Below are positions 16,107-24,198 of a stretch of 37,635 nt of DNA, piece after piece. Origin of the DNA: Lacticaseibacillus zhaodongensis (GTDB lineage Bacteria > Bacillota > Bacilli > Lactobacillales > Lactobacillaceae); the NCBI RefSeq assembly GCF_009687905.1, contig NZ_BLBG01000020.1, positions 1-37,635 of the forward strand, read 5' to 3'. The notes under the pieces were generated by a model, which saw only the letters and a list, made by a program, of their open reading frames with translations, was not told the DNA's origin and made no database searches. Numbering within the stretch: position 1 is the first letter of the stretch; every line of letters begins with the position of its first letter. A program made the position numbers and the translations under genes.

Positions 16107-16395
16107 GGGCTGACGGCACCTCTGCCGGAGCAGCTGCTTGGGGGTGACCGAGCTGTCGCGATAATCAGTAGCCTGGGTTTGGCTACTGATTATCGGGGAG
16201 AACGGAGAGACCGCGAAGGAGCGCAGCGACGCGGGCTCGGGTTCAGGGTCAAGACTCGGCGAACTTTCCGAGGCTTGCCATAACTCTTGTGCAGCTTGCT
16301 ACCCGTAGAGTTATGGACAGCGTAGCGAACCCGGCCCCCAGCTCGCCTTTGTCACCCCCAAGCAGCGGCCGCGTAGGTAGATGTGCCTTCAGCCC
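16107..16395 (+). repeat. Folded repeat element, copy C
   Basis: A 289-base element directly upstream of dnaB. The outer stem GGGCTGACGGCAC / GTGCCTTCAGCCC differs from copy B at paired positions (G-C replaced by A-T twice). The next stem is GCTTGGGGGTGAC (16136-16148) / GTCACCCCCAAGC (16351-16363). A perfect 15-bp hairpin spans 16159-16173 and 16181-16195 with loop TGGGTTT, the same loop bases as copy B on an unrelated stem. Unlike B, it carries an extra inserted hairpin, CCATAACTCT / AGAGTTATGG, at about 16277-16315. The GGGAGAACGGAGAGACCGC block and the A-opposite-G helix are kept. With copies A and B it accounts for the long gene-free stretches between rplI and dnaB. Confidence 0.8.
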
Positions 16396-16537
16396 GGGCC
16401 GGGTTTATCTCAGTCTGGTAATTACAGACCACTTATGTAGAGAAAGCACCGGGGATATGCTCGTTTGTGTTAAACTCTAAGTTAAACGTCTGTGCATTTT
16501 TGCAGGCTAAACGGATTATTTGGAAGGAGACTTGGCA

Positions 16538-17923
16538 ATGGATCAAACGCCAACTGGTGGGCGCCAGCTGCCCCAGAGCAATGAGGCGGAGCAGTCCGTC
16601 TTGGGATCAATTCTCATTAACTCAGACCTCATGGCTGACGCGCAGGAATACGTGCAGCCGGAAGACTTTTACCGGCGAGCGCACCGCCTGATTTTTGAAG
16701 CCATGACCGCTCTTTCCGACCGCGGCGAGGCTATCGACCAGGTGACTGTTGCTGATGAGCTGGAGAAGTCTGGTCAGCTCGAGGACGCCGGAGGTCAGGA
16801 GTACTTTATTGAGCTCGCTGATTCCGTGCCCACGATTACCAACATCGTTTACTACGCCCGCATCGTTAAGCAAAAGGCGACCAGTCGGCGGCTGATTCAG
16901 GCTGCTAACACCATTGCTGAGCGGGGTTATGAAGATAGCGATGACCCTGAAGTTCAGCTTGAAGACGCCGAAGAGCAAATCTCGACCATCTCCCAAGGCG
17001 GTGGCGGGGACTTCCGGCGGATCCGCGATGTTCTGGGCGCGTCGATGAATGATATCGACAAGTTGATTGGGAACAGCGAGTCGGTGACCGGACTAGCGAC
17101 TGGCTTCAAGGACCTGGACGAAATCACCACCGGTTTCCACGAGGACGAGTTCATCGTTATCGCGGCGCGACCCGGGATGGGGAAAACGGCTTTTGCCCTC
17201 AACATTGCCCAAAATGTCGGAACAAAGACGGACAAGGCCATTGCCATCTTCAGTTTGGAAATGGGTGCGGAGTCACTGGTCAACCGGATGCTTTGCAGTG
17301 AAGGTTCCATCGATTCGCAGCACCTGCGCACCGGGCAGATGAACGACGAAGAGATGCACAATCTGGTCGTTGCCGCCGGGAGTTTATCCAAAACTAACAT
17401 TTATTTTGATGACACTCCTGGGATTCGGGTCGGCGAGATCCGGGCAAAATGTCGACGGCTTGCGCGGCAGCCAGGTGTCGATCTCGGGCTCATCGTGATC
17501 GATTACCTGCAACTGATCGAAGGTAGTGGGCAGGAAAACCGCCAGCAAGAAGTTTCCAACATTTCCCGGCAGCTCAAAAAGCTTGCTAAAGAACTGCATG
17601 TGCCCGTCATTGCCATGTCCCAACTCTCCCGTGGGGTCGAACAGCGGCAGGACAAGCGGCCGGTGCTTTCCGATATCCGTGAATCTGGGGCCATTGAACA
17701 GGATGCCGATATCGTTGCCTTCCTTTACCGTGAGGACTACTACCGCGATGAGGACAGCGATGGGGATGACGGTGATAGTGGTGGCGGCGATGACGATAAC
17801 GACGACGTAGCCGAGATGGAAGTCATCATCGAAAAGAACCGTAGTGGGGCGCGAGGGACCGTGAAACTTTTGTTCGTTAAACCGCTCAACAAGTTCTCTT
17901 CAATTGCTTATCAGCATGAGTAA
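16538..17923 (+). CDS. dnaB: Replicative DNA helicase DnaB (DnaC in Bacillus)
   Basis: The ring helicase of the replication fork, 461 residues. The N-terminal DnaB domain (about 10-115) includes NEAEQSVLGSIL. The RecA-like domain has Walker A ARPGMGKTAFA (about 210-220), the SLEMG motif, Walker B LIVIDYLQLI, the MSQLSRGVEQR motif and SDIRESGAIEQDAD. The ATG at 16538 follows GGAAGGAGA; an upstream TTG frame start overlaps that ribosome binding site. Between REDYYRDE and the final RNRSGARGT-like motif lies an acidic Gly/Asp insert (about residues 407-428), richer in Asp than is usual. Housekeeping gene, normally next to rplI but here separated from it. Confidence 0.96.
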   Translation: MDQTPTGGRQLPQSNEAEQSVLGSILINSDLMADAQEYVQPEDFYRRAHRLIFEAMTALSDRGEAIDQVTVADELEKSGQLEDAGGQEYFIELADSVPTITNIVYYARIVKQKATSRRLIQAANTIAERGYEDSDDPEVQLEDAEEQISTISQGGGGDFRRIRDVLGASMNDIDKLIGNSESVTGLATGFKDLDEITTGFHEDEFIVIAARPGMGKTAFALNIAQNVGTKTDKAIAIFSLEMGAESLVNRMLCSEGSIDSQHLRTGQMNDEEMHNLVVAAGSLSKTNIYFDDTPGIRVGEIRAKCRRLARQPGVDLGLIVIDYLQLIEGSGQENRQQEVSNISRQLKKLAKELHVPVIAMSQLSRGVEQRQDKRPVLSDIRESGAIEQDADIVAFLYREDYYRDEDSDGDDGDSGGGDDDNDDVAEMEVIIEKNRSGARGTVKLLFVKPLNKFSSIAYQHE

Positions 17924-17935
17924 AGCTTAGTTTGG

Positions 17936-17967
17936 CAGGCTGCAGTGGGCAGTGCCCATGCAGCCTG
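17936..17967 (+). terminator. Strong hairpin after dnaB
   Basis: CAGGCTGC pairs with GCAGCCTG and TGGGCA with TGCCCA around a single G, giving an almost perfect 32-base hairpin just after the dnaB stop. There is no T-run, so it may be a poor terminator or an mRNA-stabilising fold. Confidence 0.55.
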
Positions 17968-18058
17968 TAAGTGTCTTGGCATGGCTCTGGTCGAATAATG
18001 TAGGGTTACGGTTTCGGCTGTCCCGCTCGGGTTTGTTTCAATGAAGGAGGGTTTGCCC

Positions 18059-19225
18059 ATGGATGGAATTGGATTGAGTCTGCGGACTGCGCAGTCGCAG
18101 CATCTGTTAATCAATATTTACCAGCGTGATGCCGACGATTTCTACACGGGCTACGTGCAGGCTGTCGCCGATGACGGGGTCGTTTTGCACACTTACAATG
18201 ATGCCGGCTTGGCGGACGGCTCCGCTTTTGTCGCCATGAGCGTGATCGATTCCATCGAGGTGGCTGGTGCCGACATTGACACCATGACCTACCGCATGGT
18301 GCGCTCGGAGGAAAAAGGCTTCACCGCGGTGCCTGTGACGCCGCTGCGGCTGCCCTTGAATGTTGATTCGTCCTTGCTCTACCAGGTGGCGGAGAACATG
18401 CGCCGCACCGGGCAGGTTGTGATGGCGGTCACAATGGACACTGAGACCTACCTTGAGGGCCAGATTACCGCGGTTGCGGAAGATTCGATGCAGCTGGACG
18501 TGTTCAATAAGTTCAACTATAGCGACCACCGTAGCGTGCAGGTTGACTTTAGTAACCTTTGCGCCCTGGAGTACGAGGGCTACGATCTGTTCCTAGAGAC
18601 AGCACTGATGGGCAAAAGGGCGCAGCTGCGGCATCTGGCCAGCAGCCGGTACCGCAACGTGAGTGAGTTCCGGAAGCTGTTTGGCATCGCGCAACAGGCT
18701 AAGCAACTCCTTGCCATTACGACCCGTGTCAACAACGATAACTTTTTCGTGGGCCGGGTGCAGGCGGTTACCAACGATTTTGTGGTGCTGGCTTTGCTCG
18801 ACATGGCCGGTCAGTTTGGCGGCTACTCGCTAATTCGGCTCCGTAACATTAACGCGGTCATCACCGATTCTGATTACCTGCAGACGGTCAGCTTCTACGA
18901 AACCTGGGCGCTGCAGCACCACTTTGTGCAGGCACCGCTGCTGAACCGGGAGCGTGAGTTCGATACTGATGACGATGTTCTGCGCAGCATCGTCGCCGAA
19001 GCCGAGATTATCGGCCGGGTACTCCGGGTGCGCAGTGCCGCGGTTCCCGAGGCGATTACCGGTAGTGTTGTTGATGTTGGGGATGATGCGTTCACCGTGA
19101 TTCCGCTCGGCGCACCGGCCAGCGAGGGGACGCGGTTCAAGTATGTGCAGGTGTTGGATGCGTCCTTTGACAGTATTTACTCTTACCTGCAGGAGGAATG
19201 GCTGCGGGATAATGACAAAGAATAA
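18059..19225 (+). CDS. Cytosolic protein of four Sm-like repeats, unknown function
   Basis: A protein of 388 residues with no signal peptide, no membrane helix and no enzyme motif. Four units of about 55-60 residues recur roughly every 100 residues (about 17-72, 118-176, 215-274, 316-374). Each has the pattern hydrophobic strand, then G-x-V/I-x-x-V-x-x-D, a strand, a variable loop, a strand, and a closing I/L-x-x-I/V turn. Examples are GYVQAVADDGVVL, GQITAVAEDSMQL, GRVQAVTNDFVVL and GSVVDVGDDAFTV. The five-strand rhythm resembles the LSm/Hfq small barrel, but this is pattern reading only. The ATG at 18059 follows AAGGAGGG; an upstream ATG overlaps it. It stands alone between dnaB and purA with its own terminator. 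Confidence 0.8.
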   Translation: MDGIGLSLRTAQSQHLLINIYQRDADDFYTGYVQAVADDGVVLHTYNDAGLADGSAFVAMSVIDSIEVAGADIDTMTYRMVRSEEKGFTAVPVTPLRLPLNVDSSLLYQVAENMRRTGQVVMAVTMDTETYLEGQITAVAEDSMQLDVFNKFNYSDHRSVQVDFSNLCALEYEGYDLFLETALMGKRAQLRHLASSRYRNVSEFRKLFGIAQQAKQLLAITTRVNNDNFFVGRVQAVTNDFVVLALLDMAGQFGGYSLIRLRNINAVITDSDYLQTVSFYETWALQHHFVQAPLLNREREFDTDDDVLRSIVAEAEIIGRVLRVRSAAVPEAITGSVVDVGDDAFTVIPLGAPASEGTRFKYVQVLDASFDSIYSYLQEEWLRDNDKE

Positions 19226-19272
19226 GATTAGCTCTACGCAAAATGATAATAGAATCATTGAATATCCTGTGA

Positions 19273-19308
19273 AATCACCCGTAATCAATTGGTTGCGGGT
19301 GATTTTTT
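19273..19308 (+). terminator. Terminator after the four-repeat protein gene
   Basis: AATCACCCG pairs with CGGGTGATT and is followed directly by a T-run (19303-19308). Confidence 0.9.
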
Positions 19309-19417
19309 GATTGGACAACGGCTACTATCAGGGCTACTCAATGATGGCCCCGTTCGTATTTAAACCGTTTACTAGCCCAGCTTACGGCGAATAATTCACT
19401 TTTGACCCCAATAAGTC

Positions 19418-19446
19418 TTGTTAATTCACCCCACAACTGATACTAT
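19418..19446 (+). promoter_or_regulatory. purA promoter
   Basis: A -35 TTGTTA (19418-19423), a 17-base spacer and a -10 TACTAT (19441-19446) lie 46 bases before the purA start codon. No purine riboswitch or clear PurR box was seen. Confidence 0.7.
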
Positions 19447-19491
19447 TGTTTGGGTTTTGAAGTTCACAACCGCAGAAAAGGGGAATTCATT

Positions 19492-20781
19492 ATGGGCACA
19501 GTAGTTATCGTTGGGGTACAGTGGGGCGATGAAGGTAAGGGTAAGATTACCGACTTCATGAGCCAGGGCGCGAACATTATCACGCGTTACCAGGGCGGCG
19601 ACAACGCCGGGCACACGATTCATGCAAACGGTCAGGTTTACAAGTTGCGGCTGGTTCCATCCGGGATCCTGTACCCGCACCAGCTGTCCGTCATCGGTAA
19701 CGGGGTCGTTGTGAACCCGAAGAGTCTGGTCGAGGAACTCGCCCGGCTCGCGAAGCAGGGCGTCAAGGGTGACAACCTGCGCATCAGTGACCGCGCCCAC
19801 GTGATTTTGCCTTACCACATTGCGCTCGATAAGTACCAAGAAGAGGCGAAGGGTGCCGGCAAAATTGGCACAACTGGCCGCGGCATCGGGCCTGCATACA
19901 TGGACAAGGCCGGCCGGGTCGGCATTCGCATCTGCGACCTGCTCGAAAAGGATACTTTTGCGGCGAAACTCAAGGCCAACCTAGCGGAGAAGAACACCCT
20001 CTTCACCAAGGTTTACGGTCAGGAGCCAATGAGCTTCGACGATATTTTTGGTGAGTACTACGCTTATGGCCAGCAGCTGGCGCCATTTGTTACTGACACC
20101 TCCGTGCTGTTGAATGATGCGGTTGATGCCGGCGAGAACATCCTCTTTGAGGGTGCACAGGGCATTATGCTTGATGTTGACCAGGGGACTTACCCATTCG
20201 TGACCTCCTCCAACCCGGCTGGTGGTGTTGCTACCGGTTCCGGTGTTGGCGCGTCCAGGATCGACCGAGTCGTTGGGGTTGCCAAGGCATACACCTCCCG
20301 CGTCGGTGATGGCCCGTTCCCTAGTGAACTGAACGACGCAACGGGTGACTTCATCCGCAACGCTGGGCATGAATTCGGCACGGTTACCGGTCGGCCGCGG
20401 CGCATCGGCTGGTTCGACTCCGTTGTCGTTAACCACACCCGGCGCGTTGCCGGGGTCACCGACCTCTGCCTGAACTCCGTTGACGTGCTGACAGGTCTGG
20501 ACACGGTCAAAATCTGCACGGCCTACAAGAAGCCCGACGGTGAGGTCATCAAGCGTTTCCCAGCTTCCCTCAAGGAACTGGCTGAATGCAGCCCCGTTTA
20601 CGAAGAGATGCCTGGCTGGAAGGAAGATATTTCTGGTGCCAAGAGTCTTGACGATTTGCCAACGGCGGCGCGGCACTACATTGAACGGATTGTAGCGCTG
20701 ACCGGCGTGGAACTGGCAACCTTTGGCGTTGGCCCCGACCGCGAGCAGACGAACGTGCTGGCAGATGTCTGGGCGAAGTAA
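19492..20781 (+). CDS. purA: Adenylosuccinate synthetase
   Basis: An enzyme of 429 residues, the standard length. It joins IMP and aspartate using GTP to form adenylosuccinate, the first committed step to AMP. The N-terminal P-loop-like [14 protein letters not shown] carries the catalytic Asp. [18 protein letters not shown], the signature [14 protein letters not shown] and the GTP-binding [14 protein letters not shown] are all visible. The C-terminus reads [13 protein letters not shown]. The ATG at 19492 follows AAAAGGGGAA; the longer upstream frame has no ribosome binding site. Together with guaC about 9 kb downstream it covers IMP-to-AMP synthesis and GMP-to-IMP salvage. Confidence 0.98.
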   Translation: MGTVVIVGVQWGDEGKGKITDFMSQGANIITRYQGGDNAGHTIHANGQVYKLRLVPSGILYPHQLSVIGNGVVVNPKSLVEELARLAKQGVKGDNLRISDRAHVILPYHIALDKYQEEAKGAGKIGTTGRGIGPAYMDKAGRVGIRICDLLEKDTFAAKLKANLAEKNTLFTKVYGQEPMSFDDIFGEYYAYGQQLAPFVTDTSVLLNDAVDAGENILFEGAQGIMLDVDQGTYPFVTSSNPAGGVATGSGVGASRIDRVVGVAKAYTSRVGDGPFPSELNDATGDFIRNAGHEFGTVTGRPRRIGWFDSVVVNHTRRVAGVTDLCLNSVDVLTGLDTVKICTAYKKPDGEVIKRFPASLKELAECSPVYEEMPGWKEDISGAKSLDDLPTAARHYIERIVALTGVELATFGVGPDREQTNVLADVWAK

Positions 20782-20818
20782 GCCGTTATAATATTTACTA
20801 ATTGAATGCATGGTCACC

Positions 20819-20853
20819 AAGGGCCCATCGTAATTTTGCGGTGGGCCCTTGTT
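20819..20853 (+). terminator. purA terminator
   Basis: AAGGGCCCA pairs with TGGGCCCTT, extended by CG/CG across the loop. The tail is short on T and runs straight into the adjoining parS-like site. Confidence 0.75.
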
Positions 20854-20865
20854 TCACGTGGAACT
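20850..20865 (+). other. parS: parS-like site 1
   Basis: TGTTTCACGTGGAACT matches the ParB-binding consensus TGTTTCACGTGAAACA at 14 of 16 positions. It lies between the purA terminator and the hydrolase gene. Confidence 0.7.
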
Positions 20866-21010
20866 GGTCAGTATATGGCGCCGACTAGCTGACCTAAGTG
20901 CTTTTTGCGCAAATGCAATCGTTTTCACTGGTGGGACGAAACTAATTGTTGTAAAATCGGGGCGTTATCGTTGCAATCATTATGGTGACGTTATCCTTGG
21001 AGGAAGAATG

Positions 21011-22630
21011 ATGAAGAAAAGTAAACTGTTGATCACCGCAACGTTGGCGGTCGGCATGACCTTTGGTAGCTTGAACTATCTACCGGTCAGTGCCGCTACG
21101 AATGGTGCTGCGGCGCAAGTGAGTGCCGGCGCGAAGGCGCAGCGGGTGGCTGGGACTGCCCGCGTCACTGCCGGCACCGTGCAAGTTATGAGTGCTGATA
21201 CCGCTGGCGCAAGGGTGGTTAAAACTCTCAGGCAAGGTGACACGATCGGTTTTACCGCCATTGCCCAGGTTAACGGGCAGACTTGGTATCAAGTTGGCAC
21301 CAACGAATGGCTCAATGCGAGTGGCTTGACGGTCACGGCTCAGCAATCAGCCACCCAGTCAAGTAAGCAAGCGGCAACGCAGCCAGCGAAGAAGGTTGCT
21401 GTTAAATCGCCAACCAAACCAGTAGCAAAAGTGGCGGCTAAGCCTGCTGCGCCGAAGTACAGCAGCTACCGCACGACCGTTTACGTTGATTACGTGCCCG
21501 GGTATGGTGTCCGGACGGCAACTACTCCCGGTGGTGCAACGACAGGCAAAATGCTAAAGAGCGGTACTGCCTGGAAGACTTTTGCTGCGACGAGTGTTAA
21601 CGGAACGATGTGGTACGAACTCGGCACCAACATTTGGGCCCCGGCCACTTACCTGAGCCGCACGCGCGTCAGCAAGACCATCAACTACGGATCCAGTGTT
21701 AAGCGCAACGTTGTGCGGGTTGGCAGCAAGGGTGCTTATGTCTTCAACAGTTCCTTTGCCGCTACTGGTAAACGCTTGAAGGCGGGGAGCTACTGGAAGT
21801 TCTTTGCCCAGAAAGTCGCCGGTAATAAGATGTGGTATGACATTGGCGGTAACCAGTGGGTTCACTCCGCGGCGGTTGCCGAAGCCGTGCCTTACCAGAA
21901 CCCAAGCAGGTATTACCAAGTCGCCTACAAGCAAATCAAGCCCGCGGGCAAGACCGGTTATAACTTGGGTTACAACTACGAGGGCATTAAGACTTGGCTG
22001 GTCCTGGGTCGCTTAGGCCTTTCGCGGCATCGGGCCAACATGACGGGTGCCGCTACTGCTGCAGTTGCACGCTTCCAGCGCAGCCACGGTTTGCGCGCAA
22101 CCGGAGTCGTTGATGTGAACACTTGGGTCAAAATGGGTTTCAAGAAATCTGAGTGGTACAACATTGATGCTTACGTTGCTCCGCTCCGGGCCCAGTGGTA
22201 CAACACCCGCAGCGAGCACATCGAAGCCATGATTGCGGCCGCCTACAAGTATCTCGGTAAGCCGTATATCGTCGGTGCGTCCTCCAGCCCGTACTACGGG
22301 ACGGATTGTTCCGGCCTGGTCACGCAGGCTTTATACGCCGCGGGTATCAGCCCCTTACCCGTCTCTGCGATTCAGCACGCGCACCCAGGTAACGAGTGGA
22401 ACTGCCGAATCATGGCGGCCAGCTCGCACTTCAAGACGGTGCCGTATTCGCAGCGGCAACGCGGCGATTTGATTTTCTACACCAACCCTAGTGATGGCCG
22501 TGTATGGCACGTTGCCATCTATCTCGGTGGTAACCGGGTCATCGAGTCATGGCCACCACGCGTCATGATTGCCAGCCTAAAGAACAGCCAGCGTAGTTAC
22601 ATCACGCGAGTTGCCCGGGTCTTCAACTAA
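21011..22630 (+). CDS. Secreted NlpC/P60 peptidoglycan hydrolase with SH3-like repeats
   Basis: A protein of 539 residues with a signal peptide (1 to about 29, ending PVSAAT). Three SH3-like or SLAP-type wall-binding repeats occupy about 55-108, 152-215 and 228-290; they share the patterns TVNGxxWYxxGTNxW and G(K)xLKxGxxWK. A Ala/Lys/Pro linker (112-150) separates the first two. A peptidoglycan-binding helical domain follows (about 320-376, AAVARFQRSHGLRATGVVDVNTW), then an NlpC/P60 domain (about 400-539) with catalytic Cys433 in GTDCSGL and His500 in VWHVAIYLGG. Such enzymes cut D-gamma-glutamyl-meso-DAP or -Lys bonds in stem peptides. Start at 21011 has GGAGG seven bases upstream; an ATG at 21008 is possible. 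There is no LPXTG motif, so it is anchored non-covalently. Confidence 0.93.
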   Translation: MKKSKLLITATLAVGMTFGSLNYLPVSAATNGAAAQVSAGAKAQRVAGTARVTAGTVQVMSADTAGARVVKTLRQGDTIGFTAIAQVNGQTWYQVGTNEWLNASGLTVTAQQSATQSSKQAATQPAKKVAVKSPTKPVAKVAAKPAAPKYSSYRTTVYVDYVPGYGVRTATTPGGATTGKMLKSGTAWKTFAATSVNGTMWYELGTNIWAPATYLSRTRVSKTINYGSSVKRNVVRVGSKGAYVFNSSFAATGKRLKAGSYWKFFAQKVAGNKMWYDIGGNQWVHSAAVAEAVPYQNPSRYYQVAYKQIKPAGKTGYNLGYNYEGIKTWLVLGRLGLSRHRANMTGAATAAVARFQRSHGLRATGVVDVNTWVKMGFKKSEWYNIDAYVAPLRAQWYNTRSEHIEAMIAAAYKYLGKPYIVGASSSPYYGTDCSGLVTQALYAAGISPLPVSAIQHAHPGNEWNCRIMAASSHFKTVPYSQRQRGDLIFYTNPSDGRVWHVAIYLGGNRVIESWPPRVMIASLKNSQRSYITRVARVFN

Positions 22631-22644
22631 GTGTTGCCATTATT

Positions 22645-22679
22645 CACCCCGCAGTCTAAAAGTGGCTGCGGGGTGTTTT
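22645..22679 (+). terminator. Terminator after the NlpC/P60 gene
   Basis: CACCCCGCAG pairs perfectly with CTGCGGGGTG, followed by TTTTG. Confidence 0.9.
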
Positions 22680-22703
22680 GATTGTGTTTACCGGCTAGGG
22701 CTT

Positions 22704-22719
22704 TGTTTCACGTGAAACT
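22704..22719 (+). other. parS: parS site 2 (near-perfect)
   Basis: TGTTTCACGTGAAACT matches the parS consensus TGTTTCACGTGAAACA at 15 of 16 positions and is an almost complete palindrome. It is intergenic, just after the NlpC/P60 terminator. Confidence 0.9.
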
Positions 22720-22886
22720 AGCGCTGTGGATTCTGCGGTTAAATTAAAGCAACGTGCTAATATTAACTGTAAACTTAGCTGTCTACTTCGCGACTCACTT
22801 GAGAATTGGCTTGAGGCATATGCTGATGCCGCACTAATTTGCAGGGGATGAGTAGGTAGCTGGTTATTGAGAAGGAGAAGGTTCTT

Positions 22887-24101
22887 TTGCCAGATTTAGC
22901 TAGTTCCACATTTATTTTGCCAGCCGGTGCAGAGCCAACCGCAGATCAGCGACGCTTGACCGCCGACATGTTGGCTTTCATTCGGGCCCACGCTGACGCC
23001 AATCCGAGCGCGGTTTACGTATTACACGGTGACGCCGGGTCCGGCAAAAGTGCGGCGCTCGCCCACGTGTTCACCCAACTGCAGGCGGCCGCGCGCAGTG
23101 CTGATAGTACTGATCCGCTGCAAGTCAGGGATAACTACCTACTTGTGAATCACAATGAGATGCTCAAAGTTTACAAGGAGGTGGCGGCTGCGGAGCCGGC
23201 GCTGCGCAAACGCGACTTTGTGAAGCCGACGCCGTTTATTAACGCCATGCGGAAGCGCAGGCGCAAGGCGGACGTGGTGTTTGTCGACGAGGCCCACCTA
23301 CTGCTGAGTCAAAGCGACCCCTTTAACAAGTTCACTGGCGATAATCAGCTCGACGCGATTCTGCAGTTGGCGCGGGTCGTGGTGCTCGTGTTCGATCCAC
23401 AGCAGGTGGTTAAACTGAAGAGCCACTGGGATGTGGGGATGCTCCAGCGACACCTGCGCGGCCACGCAGTCCGGGAGTTCCAACTGGACGGGCAGCTGCG
23501 GGTACAAGACGCCGCTGTTAGCGCCTGGATCAACGATTTCGTTAACGGTCAGTTGCGGCCCTTGCCCAAGCCGCAGCAATTCGATTTGCGGGTCTTTGAC
23601 GATGGCCAGCCGCTGTACGATTGGGTGCAGGCACGCGACCGGGAGTCTGGGCTTGCACGGCTGATTGCCACCAGTGATTTTCCCTTCCGCGTGTACACGG
23701 ACCGCACTTGGTATGTTGATGCGGGGAGCTTGCACTTGCCCTGGGACAAAATTAACTTCACCGACCGGCCCTGGGCGGAGCGGCCGGAAACATTGCACGA
23801 GGTGGGCTCGATTTACACCATTCAGGGCTTTGACCTCAACTACGCTGGAGTGATTCTGGGGCCAAGTGTCGATTATGACCCGCGAACGGACCAGATTGTG
23901 ACTGCTCCGGCGCGCTTTGAAGATTCCGAAGCCTTTCGCAAGCACCCGGGGTTACCTGATCCGGAAGCTGCTAAGCAGGCTATCATCATGCACACCGTGA
24001 ATATTTTGCTGAAGCGGGGCCGACAGGGATTGGGAATCTACGCGGTGCAGCCGCGGTTGCGGCAACGACTACTGGAACTTAGTGGTCAAAGCATTAAGTA
24101 G
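22887..24101 (+). CDS. DUF2075 (Schlafen-3-like) P-loop ATPase/helicase-like protein
   Basis: A protein of 404 residues. Walker A HGDAGSGKSAAL (about 47-58), Walker B VVFVDEAHLLL and the SFII-helicase-like YTIQGFDLNYAGVILGP and NILLKRGRQGLGIYAV (arginine-finger region) are in the order seen in the DUF2075 family of putative nucleic-acid helicases. Start is TTG at 22887, nine bases after GGAG of AAGGAGAAGG; no ATG lies nearby. An extended -10 (TGC-TAATAT at 22758-22763) lies upstream. DUF2075 proteins occur in phage-defence and mobile settings, often fused to nuclease or GIY-YIG domains; this one stands alone. The actual activity is unknown. Confidence 0.85.
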   Translation: MPDLASSTFILPAGAEPTADQRRLTADMLAFIRAHADANPSAVYVLHGDAGSGKSAALAHVFTQLQAAARSADSTDPLQVRDNYLLVNHNEMLKVYKEVAAAEPALRKRDFVKPTPFINAMRKRRRKADVVFVDEAHLLLSQSDPFNKFTGDNQLDAILQLARVVVLVFDPQQVVKLKSHWDVGMLQRHLRGHAVREFQLDGQLRVQDAAVSAWINDFVNGQLRPLPKPQQFDLRVFDDGQPLYDWVQARDRESGLARLIATSDFPFRVYTDRTWYVDAGSLHLPWDKINFTDRPWAERPETLHEVGSIYTIQGFDLNYAGVILGPSVDYDPRTDQIVTAPARFEDSEAFRKHPGLPDPEAAKQAIIMHTVNILLKRGRQGLGIYAVQPRLRQRLLELSGQSIK

Positions 24102-24198
24102 CAAGCTAACTATTAACTGAGCCTGATATAATTAGGCTTGACGAGGAAACTATTAGCCTTGATCGACAAGGGGTCAATTTGGAGAGGATCGTTAGACG

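Noticed and set aside
15303-16395. Copies B and C as terminal inverted repeats of an insertion sequence
   Set aside because: No transposase lies between them, no target duplication is visible, and the internal compensatory changes fit structure better than simple IS ends.
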